The notes: generated by a model from the letters alone, not told the origin. DNA of 64,000 nt from Pseudomonadota bacterium (GCA_025356075.1 JANXUT010000055.1:232868-296867), one strand, 5' to 3'; counted from the first letter of the stretch, positions 17,283 through 25,781 are shown. Numbers and translations: made by a program.

Positions 17283-18055
17283 ACCGGTGCCTGCCGCCCG
17301 GCGGGTTCCAGCAGCCGCGTCAGGCCAAGGAGCTCCTCGCCGGCCGCGTCCGACGCCGCGCAGAAGTCGATCGCGGAAGCTTGCCAGCAGACCAGGTTGT
17401 AGCCGCTGCGGCTCGCGATGCCCCGCGGCAGGCGCACGCCCGAATCCGGCCACGCAAACACGTTGATCACGTGGGCGCCGCGCCGGTAGACGCTGACGGC
17501 GGCGCGACGGCCATCGACGTAGTCGACGCGGCCACCGACTAGCGGGTAGTTGTGATCGGCGAGATCGGCGACCGGCGGCGATACGTCGGCATGCTCCGCG
17601 AACCAGGGCTTCACGGTGTGGCGGTCGCTCGAAGCGACATCGATGAGGCGCTCGGAGAGGAGCGAGCGCACGTGCGCGCCGATCAGGTCGCCGACCAGCG
17701 CCTCGCTCCTCGTGTCCGGCGTCGGGTACGTGAGCGCGAGCGCGGCGAGCGCGGTCAGGAGTGCCCCGCTCGCGGCGCCGAACCAGAACTGCCGCGCGCC
17801 CGTGCGCGCGGGCCGGGCGCGGCGCGAGGGCTCCGCGGCCCGCCAGAAGTGGCTCACCATCTCAGCGCGGCGCTCCGGCGCGAGGCGGTGATAGGTGGCC
17901 TCGGCCGCTATTTGGGCGCGCTCCGCCGCGAGCTCGCGCAAGCTCGCCGCGCACGTGCCGCAGCTTGCGAGATGGCCCTCGATGCGCAGCGCCGATTCCG
18001 CATCGAGCTCGCCATCGACGTAGGCGTTCAGGAGCGTCGGCTCAGGACAGGGCAT
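17276..18055 (-). CDS. Membrane-anchored anti-sigma factor with zinc-finger HC2 domain
   Basis: A 259-aa anti-sigma factor. The N-terminal cytoplasmic domain has the HX3CX2C zinc motif (His28, Cys32, Cys35 in HLASCGTC), typical of ChrR/RsrA-like (zf-HC2) regulators. A single membrane segment follows near residues 95-115 (AASGALLTALAALALTY), and then a periplasmic domain with a Cys in LVCWQASAIDFCAA. It would hold the co-encoded sigma factor inactive until a periplasmic or redox signal arrives. It overlaps the sigma gene by 14 bases. Confidence 0.9.
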   Translation of the reverse strand: MPCPEPTLLNAYVDGELDAESALRIEGHLASCGTCAASLRELAAERAQIAAEATYHRLAPERRAEMVSHFWRAAEPSRRARPARTGARQFWFGAASGALLTALAALALTYPTPDTRSEALVGDLIGAHVRSLLSERLIDVASSDRHTVKPWFAEHADVSPPVADLADHNYPLVGGRVDYVDGRRAAVSVYRRGAHVINVFAWPDSGVRLPRGIASRSGYNLVCWQASAIDFCAASDAAGEELLGLTRLLEPAGRQAPVE

Positions 18056-18590
18056 CGTCGCTCCCGCCGGTTGCGCGCAGCCAGTGCACCCGCAGCGACT
18101 CGCGCGCGCGCGCGAGCCTCGACATCACCGTGCCGATCGGCATCGCCGTGACTCCCGCGATCTCGCGGTAAGAGAGTCCCTCCAGTTCCCTCAGCACCAG
18201 CACCTCCCGGTAATCTTCGCTCAGCCGCCCCAGTGCCTCGTCGAGCGACCGAGCGCGCTCGGCCGCGATCGCCTCTCGCTCCGGGTCGGCGAGGCTGACG
18301 AGGGCGGGCGGCGTCAGCGCATCGCCCGTCGCGTCGATGGAGTCGGTGAGGCGCGCGCGCGGCGCCGACCGGCGCACCTGCGACAGGAAGCAGTTGCGGA
18401 CGATCGCGAGCAGCCACGCCTTCGTGCTCGGCCCGCGCTGCCGGTCGAAATTCCGGAACGCCAGCAAGAGGGCGTCCTGGACGATGTCCTCCGCCTCGGC
18501 AGCCGAGCGCGTGAGCCACCGGGCGAGGTTGTAGGCGGCATCCAGGTGCGGCAGGGCCTCCTGCTCGAAGCGGGTCCGCAGGTCAGTCAT
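18042..18590 (-). CDS. ECF-type RNA polymerase sigma factor
   Basis: A 182-aa extracytoplasmic-function sigma-70. Region 2 (about residues 15-85) has ARWLTRSAAEAEDIVQDALLLAFRNF and the TKAWLLAIVRNCFLSQ recognition helix. Region 4 (about 118-170) has LSEDYREVLVLRELEGLSYREIA and PIGTVMSRLARARE. It leads a four-gene unit (sigma, anti-sigma, phosphoesterase, cupredoxin). A promoter element identical in its key boxes lies before this gene and before the phosphoesterase, which suggests autoregulation. Confidence 0.93.
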   Translation of the reverse strand: MTDLRTRFEQEALPHLDAAYNLARWLTRSAAEAEDIVQDALLLAFRNFDRQRGPSTKAWLLAIVRNCFLSQVRRSAPRARLTDSIDATGDALTPPALVSLADPEREAIAAERARSLDEALGRLSEDYREVLVLRELEGLSYREIAGVTAMPIGTVMSRLARARESLRVHWLRATGGSDDALS

Positions 18591-18643
18591 TGCGTTTGGC
18601 GGAGTTCCGGTCCGGTCGGGGCACGGGCCGCCGCTCTACTGTA

Positions 18644-18670
18644 AGACGCGCCGGCCGGTGCATTTATTCC
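18644..18670 (-). promoter_or_regulatory. ECF-type promoter in front of the sigma factor gene
   Basis: The minus strand has GGAATAAA (18663-18670), 14 bases, then CGTCT (18644-18648), ending 53 bases upstream of the sigma start. The boxes and spacing match those at 17256-17282. This is the usual layout for a self-activating ECF sigma gene. Confidence 0.7.
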
Positions 18671-18717
18671 ATCACTCCAAGGGCCTGACAGCGATGGTAC
18701 CAGCCGGGCTGCCGGGC

Positions 18718-20157
18718 CTACTCGAGGGCGCGAATAGCCGCGAGCCGCGCGCGGATGCTGAGCCAGCGAAACGGCTCGTTCGGCAGGTACGGCGGCAGTC
18801 GGTCGAGGTAGGGGAGCCAGCGCCACTCGTCGCGGTTACCCCCGACCAGGTCCGCGAGGATTCGGCCGAACACTGACGTCAAGTTGACGCCGTGCCCCGA
18901 ATAGCCGATCGCGTAGTGGATGTTCCGGTGGGCGCCGAGCGTGCCGACGGACGGGGAGGCATCGAGGGACATGTCGACGGCGCCCGCCCACTGCGCGTCG
19001 AATGCGACCGACGCGAGCGACGGGTAGAGCTCCGCGAGCATCGCCTTGAGCGCGCCGTGGCGCTCGCCGGCCGTGACGCTCCCGGGGGTGCCGTCATTGA
19101 ACAGGTAGTCGACCTTGCCGCCGCCGATGTGCAGCCGTCGATCGCGAGTGAGCCCTAGGTAGTAAAGCTCCGTGCGGCTGTCATCGAACGGGAGGGCCGC
19201 GCGCCAGCCGAGCGCGGCGACGTCGGCCTCCTCGAGTGGCGCCGTGATCGCCGCGTAGCTCCACACGGGCGCCGCGGCGCGGCGCAGGTAGCCGAGCCTC
19301 GAGCCATAGGCATTTGTCGCGAGCACGAGGACGGGAGCCCGTACGCGATCACCGCGCGCGGTCGTGAGCACGTGGACGCGGCCTTCCTCGACGCTTTCGA
19401 CCCGGGTGCCTTCGTAGATCTCGGCTCCCGCCCGTTCGGCGGCAAGCTTCCAGAGCGCGACGAGCTTGCCGGGGTGCAGCTGGCCGGCGCGTGGATCGTG
19501 GAGCGCGCCGGCGTAGGCGGTCGTGCCGAGCGCGGCCCTCACCTGCTCGCGGCTCCAGTACTCGATCGGGATGCCCCGGTTGCGCAGCTTAAGCGCGGTG
19601 TCCTCGGCCTCGCGCGCCTCATCCAGCGTCAGTAGCGCGTGCGCGGCGCCGCGGGTGTCGATTTCAGCATCCATGCCGAGCGTCGCCGCGAGTCGCTTCA
19701 GCCTGCCGATGTTCTCGAGCGTGAGCGCATCGATCCTGGCATCGAGCGCGGCATCCTCTCCCGCGTGCAGGTAACGATCGCCGGTCGATGGCAGCAGCAT
19801 GGCGCCGTTGCGGGCCGAGGCGCCGTTGCCGCAGCGAAGCGCCTCGAGCACGACCACGCGCCGACCGGGCAGGAGGCCGCGCAGGTAGAACGCCGCCGAG
19901 AGACCCGTGAACCCGGCGCCCACGATGGCGATGTCGGCATCGATCGAGGTCGCCAGCGCCGCGTTCGGTGCCGGCAGTGCGCGTGCCCAGTAGCTCGTGT
20001 TGGGATCGACGCCCGGTGTCTCCGGCAATATCCGGGGCGCGAGTGCGTTGAGCGCGAAGCTGCCGCCGGCAAGGCCCGCCGCGGCGGTCGCGGCGCCGGT
20101 GAGGAGTTGCCGGCGGCGGAGGACGCCCGGTGCCCGGTCGGTAGGTGCGGATCCCAT
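18718..20157 (-). CDS. Exported FAD-dependent oxidoreductase of the DAO family
   Basis: A 479-aa D-amino-acid-oxidase-fold flavoenzyme related to the OrdL/gamma-glutamylputrescine oxidase type. The N-terminus (LRRRQLLTGAATAAAGLAGG) looks like a twin-arginine signal. The FAD dinucleotide-binding motif IVGAGFTGLSAAFYL is at about residues 79-93. Other conserved parts are NGASARNGAMLLPS and, near the C-terminus, the FAD-contact loop YAIGYSGHGVNLTSVFG. The substrate is probably a small amine or amino acid, but which one cannot be told. It is a single-gene unit downstream of the ECF operon on the same strand, with no shared promoter box visible. Confidence 0.88.
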   Translation of the reverse strand: MGSAPTDRAPGVLRRRQLLTGAATAAAGLAGGSFALNALAPRILPETPGVDPNTSYWARALPAPNAALATSIDADIAIVGAGFTGLSAAFYLRGLLPGRRVVVLEALRCGNGASARNGAMLLPSTGDRYLHAGEDAALDARIDALTLENIGRLKRLAATLGMDAEIDTRGAAHALLTLDEAREAEDTALKLRNRGIPIEYWSREQVRAALGTTAYAGALHDPRAGQLHPGKLVALWKLAAERAGAEIYEGTRVESVEEGRVHVLTTARGDRVRAPVLVLATNAYGSRLGYLRRAAAPVWSYAAITAPLEEADVAALGWRAALPFDDSRTELYYLGLTRDRRLHIGGGKVDYLFNDGTPGSVTAGERHGALKAMLAELYPSLASVAFDAQWAGAVDMSLDASPSVGTLGAHRNIHYAIGYSGHGVNLTSVFGRILADLVGGNRDEWRWLPYLDRLPPYLPNEPFRWLSIRARLAAIRALE

Positions 20158-20265
20158 GGGTGCGATAATCTGCTAGCGGCCCCTGAATGACCACGCCCGT
20201 GGCCGCGGCGGCCCCGGGCTCGACCTGCTGGGCAGGCGTGACCGCGCGCTGAGGACCAAACGCCG

Positions 20266-21051
20266 ATGGCAGACCCCGAACTCTTTCCGGCGCTCTTCGT
20301 GGGCCATGGCAGCCCCACCAACGCGCTCGAGGCGAACGCCTACACGAGCGGCTGGCGCGACCTCGGCGTCACGCTGCCGCGACCGCGCGCGATCGTGGCG
20401 GTATCCGCCCACTGGTTCACGCGGGGTACCTTCGTCACGGCGAACGTGACGCCGCCGACGATCCACGACTTCGGCGGATTCGCACCCGAGCTCTACGAGG
20501 TGAGCTATCCGGCGCCCGGGTCGCCCGTGCTCGCCGCCGAGCTGCGCGCGCTGCTTGCACCGCTCAACGCGCGCGAAGCGACCGACTGGGGCCTCGACCA
20601 CGGCACCTGGTCGGTGCTCGTGCACACCTACCCGCGCGCCGACATCCCGATCGTGCAGCTCAGCATCGACGGCACCCAGCCACCGGAATTCCACTACGCG
20701 GTCGGGCGGATGCTCGCGCCATTGCGCCGCCAGGGAATCCTCGTCTTCGGGAGCGGCGGCATCGTCCATAACTTGAGGCGACTCGCCCGGTCGGGCAGTC
20801 CCGTCACGCCGCCGTGGGCGCAGGAGTTCGACACCTGGGTGCGCGCGTGCGTCGAGTCCGGCGATCACGCGGCGCTGATCGACTTCGCCGCGCGAGGCGA
20901 GAGCGCCGAACTGTCGGTGCCGACGCCCGAGCACTACCTGCCGCTCCTCTACGTGCTCGGCACGCAGGGGCCCGGCGAGGCCGTCACGGTCCCCGTGTCG
21001 GGCTTTGATCTTGGCAGCCTCAGCATGACCTCGTTCGTCGTCGGCGGCTGA
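20266..21051 (+). CDS. ygiD: YgiD-type 4,5-DOPA extradiol dioxygenase (LigB family)
   Basis: A 261-aa class III extradiol dioxygenase. The metal-ligand histidines are visible in FVGHGSPTNAL, AVSAHWFTRGT and GLDHGTWSVLVH, and FGSGGIVHNLRRL is the typical C-terminal motif. Family members cleave catechol rings such as DOPA; the natural substrate in bacteria is often unknown. The ATG at 20266 follows GAGGA by a normal spacing. It is divergent from the DAO-type oxidase gene. Confidence 0.92.
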   Translation: MADPELFPALFVGHGSPTNALEANAYTSGWRDLGVTLPRPRAIVAVSAHWFTRGTFVTANVTPPTIHDFGGFAPELYEVSYPAPGSPVLAAELRALLAPLNAREATDWGLDHGTWSVLVHTYPRADIPIVQLSIDGTQPPEFHYAVGRMLAPLRRQGILVFGSGGIVHNLRRLARSGSPVTPPWAQEFDTWVRACVESGDHAALIDFAARGESAELSVPTPEHYLPLLYVLGTQGPGEAVTVPVSGFDLGSLSMTSFVVGG

Positions 21052-21076
21052 GGCCGGCCGCCGGCTCGCCCGCCGG

Positions 21077-22396
21077 TCAGTTCGAGCCTGCGCTGGCCGC
21101 GCGCTGCTCGAGCGAGACGCCCGCTGCGAACCGGTCGTGAAAGCCCTTCCACACGGTGATCGGTGCGGTCCCGGGGCTTGTCTCCCCGAAGCGCGCCGGC
21201 CCCGGTGGCGGCCAGTGCCCGGCCTGCGCCTCCGCGACGGGGACCTCGAGGTAGGCCGCGCGGCTCGCCTCGTCCTTCACGTAGCGGTCGAGGAACGCCG
21301 TGATCACGTGGAGGTTGATCGCGATGATCTTGTCCTTGCGCCAGACCGGATCCTCGAACCAGGAGAAGTCCCACAGGTTCGAGCGCATCGACTCCGGCGC
21401 CGAGTTGAGTCCGATCGCGTGCCCGCCGTTGTGGTAGGTGAGCAAGTAGCGGGTCGCGCGGGTCGCCTCGTCGAAGAACGCGCGCGCGCCGCTGCGGTAG
21501 TCGACCGTGAGGTCGTTGTCGCCCGCGATCAGCAGGAGCGGCGCCGTGAGCCCGAGGAGCCCCTCGGTGCCCCAGGCGTGGTCGCGGCCGCCGGCCGGCG
21601 CGAGCGCGACGATGGCGCGCACCCCTTGGACCTGGACCGCGCCCAGCTTCGCCCCGCCGCGGGCGTAGGGAACCATCGCCCCGTTCGGGACCATCCGGCC
21701 GAGGGCGCCGGTCGCATCGAGCGTCGCGCCGCCCGAGGTCAGCACGCCGTAGCCACCCATCGAGTAGCCGATGAGCGCGACGCGCTCGGGCGCCACGAGT
21801 CCGCTCGCGCCGAGGGACGCCTGCAGCGAGCGCGCGACGAAGGCGATGTCGAGCGGGCGCCTGAGAAGCACCTCGGGGTATCCGGTTCGGTCCGTGATCG
21901 GCGGATCGTCGTGCTCGATCGCGGCCACGACGTAGCCCTTGGATGCGAGGTTCTCCGTTAGCCAGCTCATCGCGACGGGTGTGTTGCTGTAGCCGTGCGA
22001 GACAACGACGAGCGGGTAGGGGCCGCCGGCGGGCTTGGCATCCCGGATCGCGAGGCCGGGGATCGAAAACCGCGCGGGCGGTGCGGGTGGCTCGGAGGGC
22101 AGCGTCGCCGTGTAGGTCACGGGCGATGAGCCCGCTGTCGCCTCGGCGGGGTACCAGAGCTCAACCGTCAGGTGGCGCTCGCCCGCGGTGGGCGCGCTTC
22201 CCGCCGCGCCGAACGAGTGACCGTCGGGGTTCTCGCGGTCGATGAGCGTGAGCGTGCGCACGCCGACGGGGAAGCTGCCGAGCCGGGCGAGCTCTGGCGC
22301 ATCGACGCCCGGCCGGCTCGGTGGATCGGCGGCGAGCGCCGAGCTTGCCCCAGCGAGGGCGGTCGCGAGAACGATCGAGGTCAGAAGCGCGCGCAT
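21077..22396 (-). CDS. Exported alpha/beta hydrolase (PAF-acetylhydrolase-like)
   Basis: A 439-aa secreted esterase/lipase-like enzyme. I start it at ATG 22396, which has an AGGGGAT ribosome site and begins a clear signal peptide (MRALLTSIVLATALAGASSALA); the frame is open to 22456 but those residues precede the signal. The alpha/beta-hydrolase core has VVVSHGYSNTPVAM (oxyanion region), the nucleophile elbow IGYSMGGYG, an acid in IAGDNDLTVDY and the catalytic His in HNGGHAIGLN. This order fits the platelet-activating-factor acetylhydrolase-like group. Substrate is unknown. Confidence 0.87.
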   Translation of the reverse strand: MRALLTSIVLATALAGASSALAADPPSRPGVDAPELARLGSFPVGVRTLTLIDRENPDGHSFGAAGSAPTAGERHLTVELWYPAEATAGSSPVTYTATLPSEPPAPPARFSIPGLAIRDAKPAGGPYPLVVVSHGYSNTPVAMSWLTENLASKGYVVAAIEHDDPPITDRTGYPEVLLRRPLDIAFVARSLQASLGASGLVAPERVALIGYSMGGYGVLTSGGATLDATGALGRMVPNGAMVPYARGGAKLGAVQVQGVRAIVALAPAGGRDHAWGTEGLLGLTAPLLLIAGDNDLTVDYRSGARAFFDEATRATRYLLTYHNGGHAIGLNSAPESMRSNLWDFSWFEDPVWRKDKIIAINLHVITAFLDRYVKDEASRAAYLEVPVAEAQAGHWPPPGPARFGETSPGTAPITVWKGFHDRFAAGVSLEQRAASAGSN

Positions 22397-22469
22397 GAGG
22401 GATCCCCTGAGATCAGCGGCGAGGCGAGCGGAGTGCGCCCACGCCTGAATGGCCAAGTTACTGCATCGC

Positions 22470-23267
22470 TCAGCGCGGCAGCCAGCTGATTTCAGCGGCG
22501 CTCGCCCGACCGATGCGACAGGCCTCGAGCGACTCCGGCATCTCCTGGGTGGACGGCGAGAGCGCGGTGCGGCCGGCCATGATCTCGGCGCTTGTCTGCG
22601 GGTAGCGCGGTGTCTGCGACGGGTCGCCGTAGCCGTCCGGAAAGAGCGGCGCGTCGGTGGCCGGGTCGTACTTGTCGGTCGCCCCTAAGGTGTGCATGAG
22701 CTCGTGCGCGACGACGATGTTGTTGCTACCGCTCATGCTTGGCAGCGCGAACAGGTGGGCGACGCCGATGAGGCCCTTGTCGAGGCCGGCCGAATGCGGC
22801 ACGCGCGGCGTGAGCGCCGGGTCGTGGTAGACGACGAAGATCCGGATCGCGGGCGAAGCGCCGCGCGGCACGACAGCCCGGCGCGCCGCGTAGTAGCGAA
22901 GGTGCAGGCTCCACAGCACCGCGGAGAGGACGCCGCCGCGCGCCGGCGGCGCGGGTGGCAGCGCGGCGACGGCCGGGTAGACCGTGACCTGCACCGGGCC
23001 GATGAGCTTCAGGCCATACGCGCGGGCCTGCCGCGCGAAGAACTCATCGATCGGTGCGAACGCGCTGCGGTCGAGCGCCGCGACGTAGTCGCGCGTGACG
23101 GGACTTGTGTCGCCGGCCACCGGGAATATGCCGACGCCGAGGGTATACGCCCACGCGTGCACGCGGCGCTGCTCGAGCCAGGCGGTATTGGCGACGAGCG
23201 CAAGTACCACCAGCAGGATCGCAACGCGCAGCGCCTTCCACAGGCCGCTGCGCGGTTGCGCGGGCAT
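22470..23267 (-). CDS. Membrane-anchored putative metalloprotease (HExxHxxGxxD)
   Basis: A 265-aa protein with an N-terminal membrane anchor (LWKALRVAILLVVLALVANTAWL). A periplasmic domain contains HELMHTLGATDKYD (His188, Glu189, His192, Asp198), the zinc-binding pattern of metzincin-like proteases with Asp as third ligand. It does not match a family I can name. The ATG at 23267 begins the anchor; the longer opening to 23591 is a shadow over the DUF1993 gene, with a Ser/Arg/Pro-rich composition. The gene is 10 bases after DUF1993 and probably shares its transcript. Confidence 0.75.
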   Translation of the reverse strand: MPAQPRSGLWKALRVAILLVVLALVANTAWLEQRRVHAWAYTLGVGIFPVAGDTSPVTRDYVAALDRSAFAPIDEFFARQARAYGLKLIGPVQVTVYPAVAALPPAPPARGGVLSAVLWSLHLRYYAARRAVVPRGASPAIRIFVVYHDPALTPRVPHSAGLDKGLIGVAHLFALPSMSGSNNIVVAHELMHTLGATDKYDPATDAPLFPDGYGDPSQTPRYPQTSAEIMAGRTALSPSTQEMPESLEACRIGRASAAEISWLPR

Positions 23268-23277
23268 CGCCCCGGAT

Positions 23278-23787
23278 TTACTGGATCGCGCCGAGGTAGT
23301 CGCCCTTGCCAAGATCGACGCCGTTGGAGCGCAGGATTCCGTAGGCGATCGTGATGTGGAAGTAGAAGTTCGGCAGCACGAACTTGTGCAGGTAGTCGGC
23401 GGCGGAGAACTTGAGCGTCTGGCGTGGGAACTGCAGCACGATCTCGCGGCCCTCGGCGCCGGCGAGCTGGGCCGGCTTGATCGTGCCGATGAAGTCGAGC
23501 GTCTTCTTGATGCGGGCCTTGAGCTCGATAAGCGTCGTCTCGGTGTCCTCGTGCTTCGGCAGGTCGACCGCGGCAAGGCGGCCGGCGGCACCCTTGGCCG
23601 TGTCGCAGACGATCTGGACCTGGCGCGACAGCGGGAACATGTCGGCGATCAGCCGCGTATCGGCCAGCACCTTCGGTTCGACCTTCTTTGCCTCGGCGAA
23701 CGCGGCGGCCTTGTCGATGATCGCCGCGAGGTTGTTGAGGCCGAGCGTCAACGCTGGAATCGAGCTGTCATAGAGGGAAGCGGACAT
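23278..23787 (-). CDS. DUF1993 family protein
   Basis: A 169-aa helical protein of the DUF1993 family, which has a DinB/YfiT-like four-helix shape and no established function. Recognisable parts are YDSSIPALTLGLNNLAAIIDKA at the N-terminus, DMFPLSRQVQIVCDTAKGAA, and YLHKFVLPNFYFHITIAYGILR near the end. The ATG is preceded by GGAGT. It sits in a same-strand group with the methyltransferase upstream and the putative metalloprotease downstream. Confidence 0.88.
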   Translation of the reverse strand: MSASLYDSSIPALTLGLNNLAAIIDKAAAFAEAKKVEPKVLADTRLIADMFPLSRQVQIVCDTAKGAAGRLAAVDLPKHEDTETTLIELKARIKKTLDFIGTIKPAQLAGAEGREIVLQFPRQTLKFSAADYLHKFVLPNFYFHITIAYGILRSNGVDLGKGDYLGAIQ

Positions 23788-23856
23788 CAGTACTCCTGGG
23801 GTGAAGGCGACCGGCCAGCCGGTCGCGAAACGTCTCGAGGCTCGCCGGCGCCTGGC

Positions 23857-24645
23857 TCAGCGCGGCTTTCGAAACAACAATGCGAACTTGTCGGTGTTCT
23901 TGCCGTTCATCTCCGGCGCGAAGAAGGGCTTCGTCCGGTCATCGTCGGGATTGCGCAGCAGCTCGCTCTCCGCCTCGAGCTTGAACCCGGCCGCGAGCAT
24001 CTTCTGCTTCACGAGCGCCTCGTCGATGCGATGCTGGCCGCGCACCTCGCGCGCGAACTGGTCGCCCGTTCCGGCCGGCGCCGCATGGTCGACGATCGCA
24101 ACGAAGCCCCCCGGCTTCACCGACTCGTAGATCTGGTGGATCACGCCGTCCACGTTCTTCGACAGCCAGAAGAAGTCGTGGAACACGTCGTTGGCGATGG
24201 CGCCGTCGAAATGCGCCTTCGGCAGCTCCATCGCGTCGAGCGACCGGTCCCAGCGGCGCACCGTCGGCAGGCGATCGCCCGCGAGCCGCGCGGCGATGAG
24301 CTTGTCAGACCACTTGGCGAGGTACTCCGGCGGATTTTGCGCGTACACCTCGCCCGTGGGCCCTGCGACGCGCGCCTCGAGCTCGGCGTACCACCCGGAG
24401 CCCGTGAACAGGTCGAGCACCTTCATGCCGGGTGCCACGCCGAAGAACGCCAGCATCTCCTTCGGCTTGCGGGCGGCGTCAAGCTTGCGGTCGTCCGCCG
24501 GCCGGTCGGCGGAATCGACGGCCGCCTCGATCGCGGCGCGGTTGACCGCGGGCGCGTGGCTCTTCTGGCCGTGACCGGCGCAGGCGGCGGCGAGGCCGAC
24601 GACGGTCAGGGCGGCTCCCAGGCGCAGGAAGGTTGCGACTCTCAT
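23857..24645 (-). CDS. Lipoprotein-like class I SAM methyltransferase
   Basis: A 262-aa protein with a lipoprotein signal (MRVATFLRLGAALTVVGLAA followed by Cys22) fused to a class I methyltransferase fold. The SAM-binding motif I is MKVLDLFTGSGWYAE and the later strand is GGFVAIVDHAAP. It resembles the predicted methyltransferases of COG4798, which commonly carry export signals. I start it at ATG 24645, which directly begins the signal; the frame opens further to 24711. Why an enzyme that needs cytosolic SAM would be exported is unclear. It may be cytosolic, inactive, or bind another ligand. Confidence 0.8.
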   Translation of the reverse strand: MRVATFLRLGAALTVVGLAAACAGHGQKSHAPAVNRAAIEAAVDSADRPADDRKLDAARKPKEMLAFFGVAPGMKVLDLFTGSGWYAELEARVAGPTGEVYAQNPPEYLAKWSDKLIAARLAGDRLPTVRRWDRSLDAMELPKAHFDGAIANDVFHDFFWLSKNVDGVIHQIYESVKPGGFVAIVDHAAPAGTGDQFAREVRGQHRIDEALVKQKMLAAGFKLEAESELLRNPDDDRTKPFFAPEMNGKNTDKFALLFRKPR

Positions 24646-24927
24646 GGAGGATGCCTCGGGTGGCGGAAGTGGCGGGGCACACAGTGTGCGAACTCTGCGG
24701 GGCCGTGGCAACTGCGCGGCGATGCGCCCGGCCGGGGCTCCTGCGCACCTGCAGCAGTCCGCGCGGTCCGAGGCGACCGAGCCTGCCGCGGCGCCCGGCC
24801 GGCCTCGGGTTGATGCAGGTCGCGGCAGTCCGTAGAGTCGGACCGCAGCGCCGCAGAGCGCACGTTGATCGGTTATGGCTTCGCGACGGTGCGCTGGGTT
24901 CCGCCGCTCGCACGGGGGAGAACGTAC

Positions 24928-25365
24928 ATGGCGCTGGGCGAGCCGAGAGATCTTCCGCTGCCAACGGCGGTCGGCGTCGGCCTGCTCATGATCGGGGCGG
25001 GCCTCATCGGCATGACCGCCGGCGACCTGCCCGGAATTGCCGAGCAGCTTGCTGCACCACGGTGGCTGATGGGCGTCCTCGGCGGCGGCCTCGTCGGCTG
25101 CGGCTGGCAGGGGGCGCGCAGCCGGTTCCCGGGGCCGGCGCCGCGCCGGGCACCCCCCTGGATCGAACTCGTCTGGTTTGGCGTCGGCGGGATCGCTCTC
25201 GCGTACCTGAGTCAGCTCACCCGGGGCGCCGATGGCGTGGGCGAGGCGCTCTGGATCGGGCGGGTCCTCAACGCGGCGGCGCGCGTGCTGTTCGGCATCG
25301 GCATCGGCATCGTCGTGGGCTGGGCCGCCTACGAAGGCTCGGAGAGCCGTCGTCGCCAGCGCTGA
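24928..25365 (+). CDS. Hypothetical inner-membrane protein
   Basis: A 145-aa protein with about four hydrophobic segments (near residues 15-30, 45-60, 78-95 and 115-135), rich in Gly and Ala. I do not recognise a family. ATG at 24928 has a strong GGGGGAG site at 24914-24920 and is preferred over the upstream in-frame start at 24865. It is divergent from the lipoprotein methyltransferase. Confidence 0.65.
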   Translation: MALGEPRDLPLPTAVGVGLLMIGAGLIGMTAGDLPGIAEQLAAPRWLMGVLGGGLVGCGWQGARSRFPGPAPRRAPPWIELVWFGVGGIALAYLSQLTRGADGVGEALWIGRVLNAAARVLFGIGIGIVVGWAAYEGSESRRRQR

Positions 25366-25394
25366 GTGGGCCGCCGGCGCCGCCGCATCCTGAC

Positions 25395-25496
25395 CTAGCG
25401 GGCGTCGCGCTTTTCGCGCTTGGCGGCGCGCTTCTCGTCCGGCGTCTTCGCCGGCTTCTTCTTGCCTTCCTTCTTCCGGTTCATTCCCTTGCTCAT
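25395..25496 (-). CDS. Very small basic protein (33 aa)
   Basis: A 33-codon ORF encoding a strongly basic peptide that starts MSKGMNRKKEGKKKPAKT and continues with Lys/Arg/Ala/Glu-rich residues. Its ATG overlaps the stop of the upstream small ORF (ATGA), and codons end mostly in G or C. Similar short Lys-rich proteins beginning MSKG are, from memory, widespread hypothetical proteins in beta- and gammaproteobacteria. The function is unknown; nucleic-acid binding would fit the charge but is a guess. Confidence 0.6.
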   Translation of the reverse strand: MSKGMNRKKEGKKKPAKTPDEKRAAKREKRDAR

Positions 25497-25621
25497 GTCG
25501 GCTCCTTCGGCGCTTCCTCGGGTGGGCGCGCGGGCTGGCGCTTCAGCAGCTTCTCCTGCTGCTCGCGCTTCTTGGCGGCTTCGCGCTGCTTCTTGAGATG
25601 GCTGTAGTTGGGTGGGCGCAA
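25493..25621 (-). CDS. Small Lys/Gln-rich helical protein (42 aa)
   Basis: A 42-codon ORF read from TTG at 25621, with GGAG at a suitable distance upstream. The peptide begins with the RPPNYSHLKKQREAAKKR pattern, then a charged predicted coiled coil (EQQEKLLKRQ) and a Pro/Glu-rich tail. Short proteins with this RPPNxSxLKKQREAAKK start are, from memory, a recurrent hypothetical family in proteobacteria. The 4-base overlap with the next small ORF indicates a translationally coupled pair. Function unknown. Confidence 0.6.
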   Translation of the reverse strand: MRPPNYSHLKKQREAAKKREQQEKLLKRQPARPPEEAPKEPT

Positions 25622-25781
25622 GTTAGCTCCGGTCGATACGGGATTTCGGACGGGATCTCACGGTACACGAACTTGCGGCGAACCGCTGCGCGTAGCACTG
25701 GGAGCGCACGCGGGGCTACCGGTGCCGGTAGGCGCTAGTGGCGGTCGGGGGGGCGCAACTGGCGCCGTCCGCTCGCACCGC

